Below are positions 37,344 to 46,375 of a stretch of 64,000 nucleotides of DNA, piece by piece. Under the pieces are notes generated by a model. The model made no database searches. It saw only the letters and a program-made list of their open reading frames with translations, and had not been told where the DNA came from. The translations under genes were made by a program, and so were the position numbers. Position 1 is the stretch's first letter; each line of letters starts with the position of its first letter. The stretch is from Sphingomonas psychrotolerans (GTDB lineage Bacteria > Pseudomonadota > Alphaproteobacteria > Sphingomonadales > Sphingomonadaceae): contig NZ_CP024923.1 in NCBI RefSeq assembly GCF_002796605.1, positions 4,595,501-4,659,500 of the forward strand, given 5' to 3'.

Positions 37344-38836
37344 TCGGCTGGGCACTCGAGACCTTCGTCGCCACCAGCTTGCTGATGCTGCTGGTGCTGG
37401 CGCTGCGCGGCCCCGTGCGCAAATCGTTCGGGCCGCAGATCGCCTATGCCTTATGGTTGCTGCCCGTCGCGCGCCTGCTGCTGCCGCCGCTACCAGCGAG
37501 CTGGCGCGAGCAGGCGGCGGCACCGGTCGCCGCGGCGAGCAACATCGTCGCAGTCTATATCGTCGAGCCGCTCGGCGCCGCCCCGTCGGCAGGGGCCGAG
37601 GGTAGCTTCGGCTTGTGGATGGCGATCCTCCTCGTCTGGGCGCTCGGTGCCGCGGCGTTCCTAGGCTACCACCTCGTCTCGCACGGCCGCTACACCGCCA
37701 ATCTGCTGCGCCGCGCCCGCGTCGATCGTACCGTCGCGCAAGGCAAGGTCCGGGTGATCGAGACCGACGCCGCGCATGGCCCGCTGGCCTTCGGCGTGTT
37801 CCGCAAATATGTCGCGTTCCCGCGCGATTTCTCCGAGCGATACGACGAGCAGGAGCGCGATCTCGCGCTCGCTCATGAACTCGGCCACCATGTCCGCGGC
37901 GACTTGATCGCCAATTGGGTGGCGCTGTTCGTCCTCGCGCTCCACTGGTTCAATCCAATCGCCTGGCGGGCGTTCCGCGCCTTCCGCGCCGATCAGGAAA
38001 TGGCCTGCGACGCCCTCGTGCTCGCCGGCCGCGCCCAGGCACTGCGCCATGCTTATGGCCGTGCGATCGTCAAGTCCGCGCATGGGGGTGCGGTCTCGGC
38101 GGCGTGTCATTTGCACACCATCAACGAAGTCAAAGGGAGGTTACGCATGCTTTCGAAGACCCGGCAATTTTCCCCCACCCGCGCCGCCGCGGGATTGATC
38201 GGCGTCGGCGCGCTCTCGGTTGCCGCTCTCGGGCTCACTGCCTCGGGAACGCAGGCTGCCGAGACGCTCAAGAGCAAGGTCGAGACCGTCACCGGCATGG
38301 ATCTCGCCCAGGATATGCCCGCGCCGCCGGCGCCTCCCGAAGCGCCCGCCGCGGCCGAAGCGCCTGAAGCGCCCGAGGCACCCGCAATGGCCGAGGGGCC
38401 GCACAAGGTCCACGTTCAGCGCTTCTCGGTCGACGAGAAGGACGGCAAGCGCGTCCGGAAAATGGTCATCGTTCGCGCCGACGGCAGCAAGGACGAGGTC
38501 GCCATGCCCGATGTCGACGCGATCCGTGCCTCGATCCCCGAGATCCGCGACGGCAAATGCGGCAAGGGTGACAAGCCGACGGTCGAGCATCGCAAGGACG
38601 GCGACAAGAAGATCATGATCATCTGCACCGATCGGATCGAGATGGCCGCCGCCGATGCCGAACGGATGGCGACGCGCTACAAGGCGCTCGGCATGGACAG
38701 TGCCCGGATGGGGCTGCGCATGGCGCGCCGCTCGATCGAGGCCGAAGTCGATCTGTCGGCGGAAGAGCGCGCCAAGGCGCTCAAGGGCATCGACGAGGCG
38801 ATGGCCGAACTCGCCAAGGAACGCGACGAGGATTGA
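37340..38836 (+). CDS. M56-family (BlaR1-like) membrane metallopeptidase
   Basis: A 498-residue membrane protein. Helices near residues 4-22 and 34-50 start it, others follow near 92-112 and 190-207, and the zinc motif HELGHH (179-184) lies in the cytosolic protease domain with a third ligand at Glu220 (DQEMACD). A further helix is near 281-300. The rest (about 310-498) is not a penicillin-binding domain: an Ala/Glu/Pro stretch is followed by a charged helical domain. It should cleave BlaI in response to some envelope signal. Confidence 0.88.
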   Translation: MIGWALETFVATSLLMLLVLALRGPVRKSFGPQIAYALWLLPVARLLLPPLPASWREQAAAPVAAASNIVAVYIVEPLGAAPSAGAEGSFGLWMAILLVWALGAAAFLGYHLVSHGRYTANLLRRARVDRTVAQGKVRVIETDAAHGPLAFGVFRKYVAFPRDFSERYDEQERDLALAHELGHHVRGDLIANWVALFVLALHWFNPIAWRAFRAFRADQEMACDALVLAGRAQALRHAYGRAIVKSAHGGAVSAACHLHTINEVKGRLRMLSKTRQFSPTRAAAGLIGVGALSVAALGLTASGTQAAETLKSKVETVTGMDLAQDMPAPPAPPEAPAAAEAPEAPEAPAMAEGPHKVHVQRFSVDEKDGKRVRKMVIVRADGSKDEVAMPDVDAIRASIPEIRDGKCGKGDKPTVEHRKDGDKKIMIICTDRIEMAAADAERMATRYKALGMDSARMGLRMARRSIEAEVDLSAEERAKALKGIDEAMAELAKERDED

Positions 38837-38880
38837 CGAGAGGGGAGGGGCGTCCGCAAGCCCCGCGGACACCCTTCACG

Positions 38881-38924
38881 ACGGGGCCGGCTGAACTCCT
38901 TCGCAGCCGGCCCCGTTTAATTTT
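38881..38924 (+). terminator. rho-independent terminator of the blaI-M56 operon
   Basis: A perfect 13-bp stem (38881-38893 with 38904-38916; ACGGGGCCGGCTG) and a 10-nt loop, followed by TTAATTTT. It lies 45 nt after the M56 gene. Confidence 0.92.
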
Positions 38925-38949
38925 AGACGGTTGGCGTACCAGCCATCCG

Positions 38950-39023
38950 TGCCCCGGCGAAGGCCGGAGCGCTGGCTTCACATGACATCCTATGCGGCCA
39001 GCGCTCCGGCCTTCGCCGGAGCA
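38950..39023. repeat. REP/BIME-like paired palindrome (type CTCCGGCGAAGGCCGGAG)
   Basis: Two 27-bp arms (38950-38976 and 38997-39023) are inverted copies with one mismatch. Core CGGCGAAGGCCGGAGCGC is the same type as at 8111-8179. It sits between a terminator and the MBL hydrolase gene. Confidence 0.85.
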
Positions 39024-39088
39024 TGTGGCTTAGGGAGGAGCAGTACGGAGCCCTTGCGCCCACCGCCTTCACCCGCCACATCCCCAGC

Positions 39089-39946
39089 ATGATCGAGGCT
39101 CCCACTGGCATCGCGCTCGCGGTCGAGCCTCTGGTCACCCGTGTCTTGGCGCCCAACCCGTCGCCTTTCACCTATACCGGCACCCAGACCTACCTTATCG
39201 GCACTACCGAACTGGCAGTGATCGATCCCGGTCCCGACGATCCCGCGCATCTCGACGCGCTCCTCGCCGCGATCAACGGCTGCCCTGTCACTGCGATCCT
39301 GTGCACCCACACCCATCGCGACCACAGTCCCGGCGCCGCCGCGCTGAAGGCCGCCACCGGTGCCCCGATAATCGGCTGCGCCCCGCTCACCCTCGAAGAC
39401 GCCGGCCCCCGCGCCGACGCCGCCTTCGACACCGGTTATGCCCCCGATCGCGTCCTCGCCGATGGGGAGAGCATCACCGGCCCCGACTGGACCCTCACTG
39501 CAGTCGCCACCCCCGGGCACACGTCGAATCATCTCGCCTTCGCGCTACCGCAAGCAGGCGCGCTGTTCACCGGCGACCATGTCATGGGCTGGTCGACTAC
39601 CGTCGTCGCCCCCCCCGACGGCGACATGGCGGCATACATGGCCAGCCTCGACAAATTGATGTCGCGCGAAGACCGCATCTATTTCCCCGCGCATGGCGAT
39701 CCGATCGAGAAACCCCGCCGCTTCGTCCGCGGGCTGATGGGCCACCGCAAGCAGCGCGAGGGCCAGATCCTCCGTCTGCTGCGCGAGGACATCGGCGCGG
39801 TCCCCGAAATGGTCGAGCGCATGTATGTCGGCCTCGATCCGCGCCTCACCGGTGCCGCCGGCCGCTCGGTGCTCGCCCATCTGCTCGATCTGCGCGCGCG
39901 CGGCCTCGTCCAGGGGGAGGGCGATGCGTGGAAGATAGCCGCGTGA
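39089..39946 (+). CDS. MBL-fold hydrolase (LACTB2-like)
   Basis: A 285-residue metallo-beta-lactamase-fold hydrolase. The metal motif HTHRDH (residues 74-79) is complete, with GHT and GDHVMGWSTT later in the fold. The C-terminal winged-helix part ends in LDLRARGLVQGEGDAWKI, as in LACTB2-type nucleases/hydrolases. The ATG at 39089 is chosen because the codons from 39023 lie in repeat sequence. The substrate is unknown. It overlaps the next gene (GTGA). Confidence 0.88.
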   Translation: MIEAPTGIALAVEPLVTRVLAPNPSPFTYTGTQTYLIGTTELAVIDPGPDDPAHLDALLAAINGCPVTAILCTHTHRDHSPGAAALKAATGAPIIGCAPLTLEDAGPRADAAFDTGYAPDRVLADGESITGPDWTLTAVATPGHTSNHLAFALPQAGALFTGDHVMGWSTTVVAPPDGDMAAYMASLDKLMSREDRIYFPAHGDPIEKPRRFVRGLMGHRKQREGQILRLLREDIGAVPEMVERMYVGLDPRLTGAAGRSVLAHLLDLRARGLVQGEGDAWKIAA

Positions 39947-40626
39947 AGCGCTGGGGCTGCCTCAAGTTCGGCGCATTGCTCGCCGCGCTCGTCCTTGCGA
40001 TCGGCGCCGGCTTCTGGTTCCTCGGCGATACGGTCAAGAGCCAGTTCCGCGGCCCCGATCCGGTCACCGTCGCGCAAGCGAGCCTGCAAGGGCTGCGCGA
40101 GCAGAACCGCCTCTCCACCTTCGCCGCGCGCTATGTCGCGGTGGTCACTTCGAAGCAGAGCCGCCTCGGCATGACCGCCGAGAAGACGCTGATCATGCCC
40201 GGCATGGTCCGTTACGAAGTTGATCTGGCCAAGCTCCAGCAGAAGAGCCTGTCATGGGACGCCGCGACCAACCGGCTCACCATCCTGCTCCCGCCGCTCG
40301 AAGTGATCGGCCCCGACGTCGATCTCGATGGTATCCGCGAATATTCGCAAGGCGGGCTGCTGATGCGCTTCACCGATGTCGAAAAGCAGCTCGACGCCGC
40401 CAATCGCAAGTCCGGCCAGCAGGAACTGATCCGCCAGGCCCGCGGCCCCACGCCGATGAAGCTCGCCAAGGAGGCTACTCGCCGCGCGATCGAGCGCAGC
40501 TTCGCGATGCCGCTCAAGGCCGCCGGGCTCGACGCCAGGGTCGCGGTATTCTTCCCCGACGAGCGCCCGACCGAGGACTGGGATCGATCGCGCCGCCCCG
40601 AGGATGTCCTCGCCAACAAATGGTAG
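39943..40626 (+). CDS. DUF4230-domain protein
   Basis: A 227-residue protein with one N-terminal membrane helix (about residues 8-28, FGALLAALVLAIGAGFWFLG) and a periplasmic DUF4230 domain (NRLSTFAARYVAVVTSKQSR and ITLLPPLEVIGPDVDL-like strands). The start is GTG overlapping the MBL gene stop, with GGAAG eight bases upstream. No function is known for the family. Confidence 0.83.
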   Translation: MKRWGCLKFGALLAALVLAIGAGFWFLGDTVKSQFRGPDPVTVAQASLQGLREQNRLSTFAARYVAVVTSKQSRLGMTAEKTLIMPGMVRYEVDLAKLQQKSLSWDAATNRLTILLPPLEVIGPDVDLDGIREYSQGGLLMRFTDVEKQLDAANRKSGQQELIRQARGPTPMKLAKEATRRAIERSFAMPLKAAGLDARVAVFFPDERPTEDWDRSRRPEDVLANKW

Positions 40627-40682
40627 CCGCTCGCGCACCCTTGGGTTAGCTTCGCGTCTGCGTGAACATGAAGGGGATGGGC

Positions 40683-41471
40683 ATGGCGACGCAGGCGACA
40701 CCGCTTCCGGGATATGGCCGCGACGATCGTTTCTTCCTGACGATGGCAGTCGCGATGGCGCTGATCATCGTCGCCGGCTTCACGCTTCAGCTCGCAATGG
40801 GCCGGTCGAGCTTCGCCTCGCCGCCGCTCGTCCATCTCCACGCGATCGTCTTTTTCGGTTTCATCACGCTCTACGTCGTGCAGAACGTTTTCGTCACCCG
40901 CGGCTCGATCGCGTTCCACCGCCGTCTCGGCTGGATCGGCGCGGTCTGGGCGAGCGCGATGGTGGTGATCGGCATCACTATCACCGCGACGATGGTCCGG
41001 AACGGCACCACCCCGTTCTTCTTTCTCCCTGCTTATTTCCTCGTGATGAACTCGCTGAGCATCCTGTGCTTCGGCGGCCTGCTCGCTGCCGCGATCCTGC
41101 TCCGGCGACGCACCGAATGGCACCGCCGCCTCGTTTATTGCGCCGTGGCGGTGCTTACCGGACCCGCGTTCGGCCGGCTGCTGCCGATGCCGCTGCTGAT
41201 CCCCTATGCCGGCTGGGCGGTGTTCGCCGCAGTGATGGTCTGGCCGTTGATCGGCATCCTCGCCGATCGGCGACGGCACGGCGCGGTCCATCCGGCCTGG
41301 GCGTGGGGCGTGGGCGCGCTGATCGCCACGCAGCTCGCCACCGCATGGATCCCCCATACCCCGCTCGGCATCGCGCTCTACGCCGCCGTGACTGTGGGCC
41401 ACCCCGGCGCCCAAATCGCACCGCTGGAGTTTCCCCCGCCGCCCGCAGGTCCCTTGATCACCGGGCGTTAG
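40683..41471 (+). CDS. polytopic membrane protein of unknown function
   Basis: A 262-residue protein with seven or so membrane helices. HLHAIVFFGFITLYVVQN and FHRRLGWIGAVWASAMVV contain His residues within or next to helices that could bind haem or metal, but I recognise no family. I start at 40683 (MATQATPLPG) because AAGGGG lies about seven bases upstream; a GTG at 40662 is in frame. Confidence 0.76.
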   Translation: MATQATPLPGYGRDDRFFLTMAVAMALIIVAGFTLQLAMGRSSFASPPLVHLHAIVFFGFITLYVVQNVFVTRGSIAFHRRLGWIGAVWASAMVVIGITITATMVRNGTTPFFFLPAYFLVMNSLSILCFGGLLAAAILLRRRTEWHRRLVYCAVAVLTGPAFGRLLPMPLLIPYAGWAVFAAVMVWPLIGILADRRRHGAVHPAWAWGVGALIATQLATAWIPHTPLGIALYAAVTVGHPGAQIAPLEFPPPPAGPLITGR

Positions 41472-41518
41472 ACCGCCATTTGGGAGCCGTATCGTTCCCC
41501 GAAAGGCGCACCGACCCA

Positions 41519-42547
41519 ATGGACGCACGTAATGGCATCGGCGGAAGCCTGACAGGTCTCGACCTTCGCACGGAGATCGATCGGCTGCGCAAGGAGCGCA
41601 ACGCCGTCATTCTCGCGCATTATTACCAGAAGCCCGAGCTCCAGGACCTCGCCGATTTCGTCGGCGACAGCCTCGATCTCTCGCGCAAGGCCGCCGAGAC
41701 CGACGCCGACGTCATTGCGTTCTGCGGCGTGCGCTTCATGGCCGAAACCGCCAAGATCCTGTCGCCCGACAAGATCGTCGTACTCCCCGACATGAACGCC
41801 GGCTGCAGCCTCGAAGACAGCTGCCCGCCCGACCAGTTCGCCGCCTTCCGCGCGAAGCACCCGGATCACATCGCGCTGACCTACATCAATTGCTCGGTCG
41901 AAGTGAAAGCGCTGAGCGACATTATCGTCACCAGTTCCAGCGCCGAGAAGATCCTGAGCCAGATCCCGGAAAGCCAGAAGATCATCTTCGGCCCCGATCG
42001 CAATCTCGGCGGCTATCTCACCCGGACGCTCGGCCGCGAGATGTTGCTCTGGCCCGGTGTGTGCATCGTCCATGAGGCGTTCTCGGAAACCGAATTGCTC
42101 AAGCTCAAGGCGCAGCACCCGGGAGCGCCGATCGCCGCGCATCCCGAATGCCCGCCGCACATCCTCGATCACGCCGATTATGTCGGATCGACCCGCGGCA
42201 TCCTCGATTTCGCCAAGAGCTTCCCCGGTCAGACCCTGATCGTCGCCACCGAGCCGCACATCATTCACCAGATGGAAAAGGCGCTGCCGAGCAAGAATTT
42301 CATCGGGGCCCCCGGCGCGGACGGCAACTGCAACTGCAACATCTGCCCGTACATGGCACTCAACAACATGGAGAAGCTCTACCTCGCGCTGCGCGACCTG
42401 AACCCGCGCATCGAGATCGAGGAAGGCATGCGGCTCAAGGCGAAGCACAGCCTCGATCGCATGCTCGAGATGGCGAGCGCCACGGTGGGGCAGGGCGATC
42501 TCGGCCCGGTCCCCGCGGTTGGCGGTGACCCCCGCAAGGGCGACTAG
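41519..42547 (+). CDS. nadA: quinolinate synthase
   Basis: A 342-residue NadA that condenses iminoaspartate with DHAP to form quinolinate for NAD synthesis, using a [4Fe-4S] cluster. ILAHYYQKPELQDLADFVGD is the N-terminal signature. Conserved cysteines lie in DMNAGCSLEDSCPP and CNCNICPYMALNN. The partner nadC is at 46503-47366; no nadB is in the window. Confidence 0.96.
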   Translation: MDARNGIGGSLTGLDLRTEIDRLRKERNAVILAHYYQKPELQDLADFVGDSLDLSRKAAETDADVIAFCGVRFMAETAKILSPDKIVVLPDMNAGCSLEDSCPPDQFAAFRAKHPDHIALTYINCSVEVKALSDIIVTSSSAEKILSQIPESQKIIFGPDRNLGGYLTRTLGREMLLWPGVCIVHEAFSETELLKLKAQHPGAPIAAHPECPPHILDHADYVGSTRGILDFAKSFPGQTLIVATEPHIIHQMEKALPSKNFIGAPGADGNCNCNICPYMALNNMEKLYLALRDLNPRIEIEEGMRLKAKHSLDRMLEMASATVGQGDLGPVPAVGGDPRKGD

Positions 42548-42561
42548 GCTTTCCAGAATCC

Positions 42562-42666
42562 CTCATCCCGGCCCTGTGCCGGAACCCATATGCCGCGACG
42601 GAGAAGCTGGAAGCGAGAATGCGTCGCTGCCTCCTGGTGGACCCCGGAACAAGTCCGGGGTGACGG
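42562..42666. repeat. degraded REP/BIME-like pair
   Basis: An arm at 42562-42589 and one at 42637-42666 carry the CCCCGG...CCGGGG theme of the pair at 32091-32195 but with several mismatches. It lies between the convergent nadA and Dabb genes. Confidence 0.65.
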
Positions 42667-42676
42667 ACAGGGCCGG

Positions 42677-43075
42677 CTACACCGTGACCATGTCGTAGAC
42701 GACCACCTTGCCCCACAGATGCTCGCACTTCGCGATGAAGTCCTTGTGCACCGGATGGTCCTGATAGGTCTTCTGGTCGGCGACATTGTCGAACACCAGC
42801 ATCTCGGAGACGTGGAAGCTCGAATCGACTACGTCGCGCTGCTCGGTCGATGCCGGAACACCCACCTCGAGGCGACGCACCACCTCTACCTTGCCGAGCC
42901 CGCGCACACCCGCGATCAGCGCGTCGCGGTCTGCGGTCGAGCCCGGGTTCTTCAGCCAGAAGAAGACGTGGTGGACGATCTTCCCGCCGGCGGGTGCTGC
43001 CGCGGCAGGGTTGGCCGCCACTGCCGCCGCGCCCAGCGCGACGCCCTTCATTGCGTCCCTGCGATTGATTGGCAT
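42677..43075 (-). CDS. Dabb (stress-responsive alpha-beta barrel) protein, exported
   Basis: A 132-residue protein with a Tat-like N-terminus ([20 protein letters not shown]) followed by a Dabb domain ([13 protein letters not shown] and ending in [17 protein letters not shown]). Dabb proteins are small dimeric beta-alpha barrels with varied roles. The twin-Arg signal suggests periplasmic export. Gene context gives no more. Confidence 0.82.
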   Translation of the reverse strand: MPINRRDAMKGVALGAAAVAANPAAAAPAGGKIVHHVFFWLKNPGSTADRDALIAGVRGLGKVEVVRRLEVGVPASTEQRDVVDSSFHVSEMLVFDNVADQKTYQDHPVHKDFIAKCEHLWGKVVVYDMVTV

Positions 43076-43202
43076 CTTTGCATCTCATCCTTCCGCTATC
43101 GCCGGCCGCCGCGGCGTGGTCCGCCGGATACAGTCTTCGTGCGAGAGCTTCGGGTCAAGGGAGGGCATGGAACCGCGCGCGATCCCCAGCGCTTAGCCTT
43201 TC

Positions 43203-43460
43203 ATGCCGCGTTACTATTTGAACCTTTTCAACGATGTCGACGCGATGGATGAGGAAGGCTCCGACTTTCCCGATCTCGGCAAGGCGCGGAGCGCCGCAAT
43301 GGAGGCAGCGCGCGAGCTGATTGCCGATCATGTGACCAAGGCGCGGCCGGTCGATCTCGGTCATCGCATCGAGGTGACGGATGAAAAGGGCCAAGTACTC
43401 GTGGTGGTCAGGTTCCGCGAAGTCATCACGCTTACTGACGATTCAGCTGCTCAGGATTAG
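43203..43460 (+). CDS. DUF6894-family small protein
   Basis: An 85-residue protein: MPRYYLNLFNDVDAMDEEGS and LGKARSAAMEAARELIADH are typical of this family of small proteins common in Rhizobiales and sphingomonads. It has no ribosome-binding site. A weak GGAAC-N16-CGCT element ends 10 nt before the ATG. The function is unknown. Confidence 0.78.
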   Translation: MPRYYLNLFNDVDAMDEEGSDFPDLGKARSAAMEAARELIADHVTKARPVDLGHRIEVTDEKGQVLVVVRFREVITLTDDSAAQD

Positions 43461-43568
43461 GTCACGACTATAATCCGTGTTATTGGTGTTCGTATCATCG
43501 GTATATGCCTCGCAGGCGCCGATGGCTGAGAGATGTTCGCGCTCCCGCTTGCATACGGGAGAATGGCG

Positions 43569-44333
43569 ATGAGTTGCACGGACCAGGCCGACTTCGGCCC
43601 GTTCATTGAGCGATTGACTGCCCGCTCGGTACTGAGCGAGGAAGAGAAGCAGGCGATCCTCGGGCTCCCGGGCCATGCTGTTCACGTGCGCGCCAAACAG
43701 GATTTCGTGCACATCAACGAAGAGACCGCGTACAGCTGCTTCGTGGTTTCGGGGCTGGTCGGTCGAACGGGCCAGACTGCGGCCGGCGCACGGCAGATCA
43801 CTGCCTTTCACATTCCGGGCGATATGCCCGACCTCAGCTCCGCGGTGCGGCCCGTCGGAGTCGGCGGCCTGACTGCGCTCTGTGATACCGTGATATTGCG
43901 GATTCCGCACGTCGCGATCCGCAATCTGATGGCGCGCTATCCGGCCGTTGCCGAAGCTTTCTGGCGAGACACGATGCTCGACGCGGCAATTCTCCTGCAA
44001 TGGGTGATCAATGTCGGCAGGCGTGATGCGCGGAGCCGGCTCGCGCACATCCTGTGCGAGATGTCGATCCGGTACGGCCGCGATCGGGAAATCCTGACGG
44101 AATATGATTTCCCCATCACCCAGGAACAGCTCGGCGATGCCGCGGCGCTGACCTCGGTGCACGTGAATCGCTCGCTGAAGAGTCTTCGTCAGGAAGGGGC
44201 GGTCACGATCAGGAGCGGCAAGGTCCGGATCGCCGACTGGGACAAGCTCGTCGCGATCGGCGACTTCGAATCCTCCTATCTCGTGGCGGACACCGGACCC
44301 GAGCGGCAGAGGCGCTTGCTCAGCGCGGCCTAG
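43569..44333 (+). CDS. Crp/Fnr-family transcriptional regulator
   Basis: A 254-residue protein with a cNMP-binding-like domain (about residues 30-140) and a C-terminal helix-turn-helix (ITQEQLGDAAALTSVHVNRS). There are no Fnr cysteines, and the cAMP-binding Arg-Glu motif is not evident, so its effector is unknown. I chose the ATG at 43569 since GGGAG lies seven bases upstream; ATGs at 43533 and 43563 are alternatives. Confidence 0.85.
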   Translation: MSCTDQADFGPFIERLTARSVLSEEEKQAILGLPGHAVHVRAKQDFVHINEETAYSCFVVSGLVGRTGQTAAGARQITAFHIPGDMPDLSSAVRPVGVGGLTALCDTVILRIPHVAIRNLMARYPAVAEAFWRDTMLDAAILLQWVINVGRRDARSRLAHILCEMSIRYGRDREILTEYDFPITQEQLGDAAALTSVHVNRSLKSLRQEGAVTIRSGKVRIADWDKLVAIGDFESSYLVADTGPERQRRLLSAA

Positions 44334-44344
44334 GGGGACCCGGC

Positions 44345-45439
44345 CTAGGCCGCGTCCACGTCCACGCCGAACAGCGGCAGCGCATCGGCTGGCCCGGCCT
44401 CGGTCTCGAAGTTCGACACCGTAACCCCCACCAGCCGGATTCCTTTCTCCGGCGGCAGCACCAGTCCGATCAGTTCGCGGCTCGCCGTGCGTAGCGCCGC
44501 CTGGGTGCGGACCGCCGACGCGAAGCTCTTGCTCCGCGTGATCAGCTTGAAGTCGCCGAACTTGATCTTCACCGTCACCGTGCGCCCGAACGCCTGCGCC
44601 TTGTCGCACCAGTCCCAGACCTCATCGGCCATGCGCAGCGCGCCCGCCTCGATCTCGGCCGGCTCGGTCAGATCGCGGTCGAAAGTGGTTTCGGATCCTG
44701 AGGATTTGCGCTCGCGCGACGGGTTCACCGGCCGCTCGTCCTCGCCGCGCGCAATGGCGTGATACCATTCGGCCGCGCTGCCGAAATGCGCGCGCAGGAA
44801 ATCGAGCGACTTGTCACGCAAATCCGCTCCGGTCTCGATCCCCAGCCGCTTCATCTTGGCCGCGGTTACCGGCCCCACGCCGTGGAAGCGCCCCACCGGC
44901 AGCGTCTCCACCCATGCCGCGCCCATCTCGGGAGTCACGGCGAACTGGCCATTGGGCTTGCGCTGGTCCGAGGCGAGCTTGGCGAGGAACTTGTTGTACG
45001 AAATCCCCGCCGAGGCAGTGAGCTTGGTCTCCTCGAGAATTCGCGCACGGATCTCTTTCGCGGTTGCCCAAGCCGTTTCGATCCCGCGGCGGTTGGCGGT
45101 TACGTCGAGATAGGCCTCGTCGAGCGACAGCGGCTGGATCAGCTCGGTATAGTCGGCGAAGATCGCGTGGATCTGTTTCGACACCGCCTTGTACACCTCG
45201 AACTGCGGCTTGACGAAGACCAGCTCGGGGCAGCGCCTGAGCGCCGTCACCGAAGGCAGCGCGGATCGCACGCCGAATGTCCGCGCTTCATAGCTCGCCG
45301 CCGCCACCACCCCGCGCGCCGCGGCATAGCCCACTGCCACCGGGCGCCCCCGCAATTCGGGCGCATCGCGTTGCTCGACCGACGCATAAAAGGCGTCCAT
45401 GTCGATGTGGATGATTTTCCGGGCAGGCGGGTTGCTCAC
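44345..45439 (-). CDS. dinB: DNA polymerase IV
   Basis: A 364-residue Y-family polymerase for translesion synthesis. Catalytic carboxylates are in IIHIDMDAFYASVE (Asp13 and Asp15 region) and PLSLDEAYLD (Asp107, Glu108), and the little-finger domain occupies about 240-345. The C-terminal beta-clamp-binding motif is near DALPLFG. A LexA box lies 21 nt upstream at 45460-45474, so it should be SOS-induced. Confidence 0.96.
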   Translation of the reverse strand: MSNPPARKIIHIDMDAFYASVEQRDAPELRGRPVAVGYAAARGVVAAASYEARTFGVRSALPSVTALRRCPELVFVKPQFEVYKAVSKQIHAIFADYTELIQPLSLDEAYLDVTANRRGIETAWATAKEIRARILEETKLTASAGISYNKFLAKLASDQRKPNGQFAVTPEMGAAWVETLPVGRFHGVGPVTAAKMKRLGIETGADLRDKSLDFLRAHFGSAAEWYHAIARGEDERPVNPSRERKSSGSETTFDRDLTEPAEIEAGALRMADEVWDWCDKAQAFGRTVTVKIKFGDFKLITRSKSFASAVRTQAALRTASRELIGLVLPPEKGIRLVGVTVSNFETEAGPADALPLFGVDVDAA

Positions 45440-45459
45440 GCCCCGGTCTAGCGCGTCCC

Positions 45460-45474
45460 GAACAATAGGGGAAC
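45460..45474 (-). promoter_or_regulatory. LexA (SOS) box of dinB
   Basis: On the minus strand the sequence is GTTC-N7-GTTC, the alphaproteobacterial LexA consensus, 21 nt before the dinB start. dinB is a classic SOS gene, so the match is meaningful. No lexA gene is in the window. Confidence 0.8.
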
Positions 45475-45512
45475 GGCAAAGCCGGAAGCGAGAGGGTGAT
45501 CGGTCGAGTGTG

Positions 45513-45540
45513 AAGGGGCAACTCTCTGGAGCTGCCCCTT
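45513..45540 (-). terminator. probable terminator of the OmpA-like gene
   Basis: AAGGGGCA (45513-45520) pairs with TGCCCCTT (45533-45540) with a 12-nt loop, right after the stop of the gene at 45547. On the minus strand TCACAC follows, so there is no strong U-run. Confidence 0.6.
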
Positions 45541-45546
45541 GCCGGT

Positions 45547-46326
45547 TCAGTTGTCGCGATCGAAACGGTCGGCGCGCTGGCCCAGCAGCGTAACCTCGAC
45601 GCGGCGGTTGAGGCGCATCCCCTCGGGCGTATTGTTGGTGGCGACCGGCTCGCGCTCGCCATGCCCCTCGACGCGGAACCGCGCGCGAGTCACACCCATT
45701 TCGTCGAACGCGGATCGCACGCTATCGGCGCGGCGCTCCGACAAGACCTGGTTGTGCGCGTCGCTGCCGCGCGAATCGGTATGGCCGATGATCGCGACGC
45801 GGACGCCGGAATTGGCGCGAAGATAGCCTGCGAGCGGCCGCAGCTTTTCGATCGCGCCCTGGCGCAGATCGGCGCTGTCGGTCCGGAAGAGCACGTCTTC
45901 CTGCAGCGTCATCGTTGCGCCGAGCGGGGTCTGGCGAAAGCGGTAGTTGCGCATCGCGCCGCGGTCCCAGTCGCCGCCGCGATCGGGAACTACGACGACT
46001 TCGTCGCGCGACGACCAGTCGAATCCGCCGCGGCTCGGGCGCGCGATCTCGATGAACACCCGGTTGGCCCGCTCGGCTTCGCGGCGATTGATCCGGCCGT
46101 CGCGATTGGTGTCGAAATTGCGCATGACGAAGGCGCGGCCACGATTGGTATTGCGCAACTCGCGGTGGAGCAGGGGCACACCGGCGCCGACCAGCCGATA
46201 TTCCCGGTCACCTGCGCGACCGCCGCTCCAATCCCAGTTTCGCTGCTGCGCGATTGCCGGGCTGCAAGTGGCGAGGATCGCTGCCGAAGCGGCGAGGGCG
46301 CGAAACGCCTGTTTCTGAAACTGCAT
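45547..46326 (-). CDS. OmpA-family protein with an EF-hand motif
   Basis: A 259-residue exported protein. The signal peptide ends AIA. An EF-hand-like loop, DTNRDGRINRRE (residues 72-83), lies in the N-terminal half. The C-terminal OmpA/MotB domain that binds peptidoglycan has GHTDSRGSDAHNQVLSERRA and RLNRRVEV. GGAGA lies seven bases before the ATG at 46326. There is no barrel. Ca2+ may modulate it. Confidence 0.88.
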   Translation of the reverse strand: MQFQKQAFRALAASAAILATCSPAIAQQRNWDWSGGRAGDREYRLVGAGVPLLHRELRNTNRGRAFVMRNFDTNRDGRINRREAERANRVFIEIARPSRGGFDWSSRDEVVVVPDRGGDWDRGAMRNYRFRQTPLGATMTLQEDVLFRTDSADLRQGAIEKLRPLAGYLRANSGVRVAIIGHTDSRGSDAHNQVLSERRADSVRSAFDEMGVTRARFRVEGHGEREPVATNNTPEGMRLNRRVEVTLLGQRADRFDRDN

Positions 46327-46375
46327 TGTACGTCTCCATGGCCCCCGCCATGACGCGTCTGTGCCCACTGCGCGT

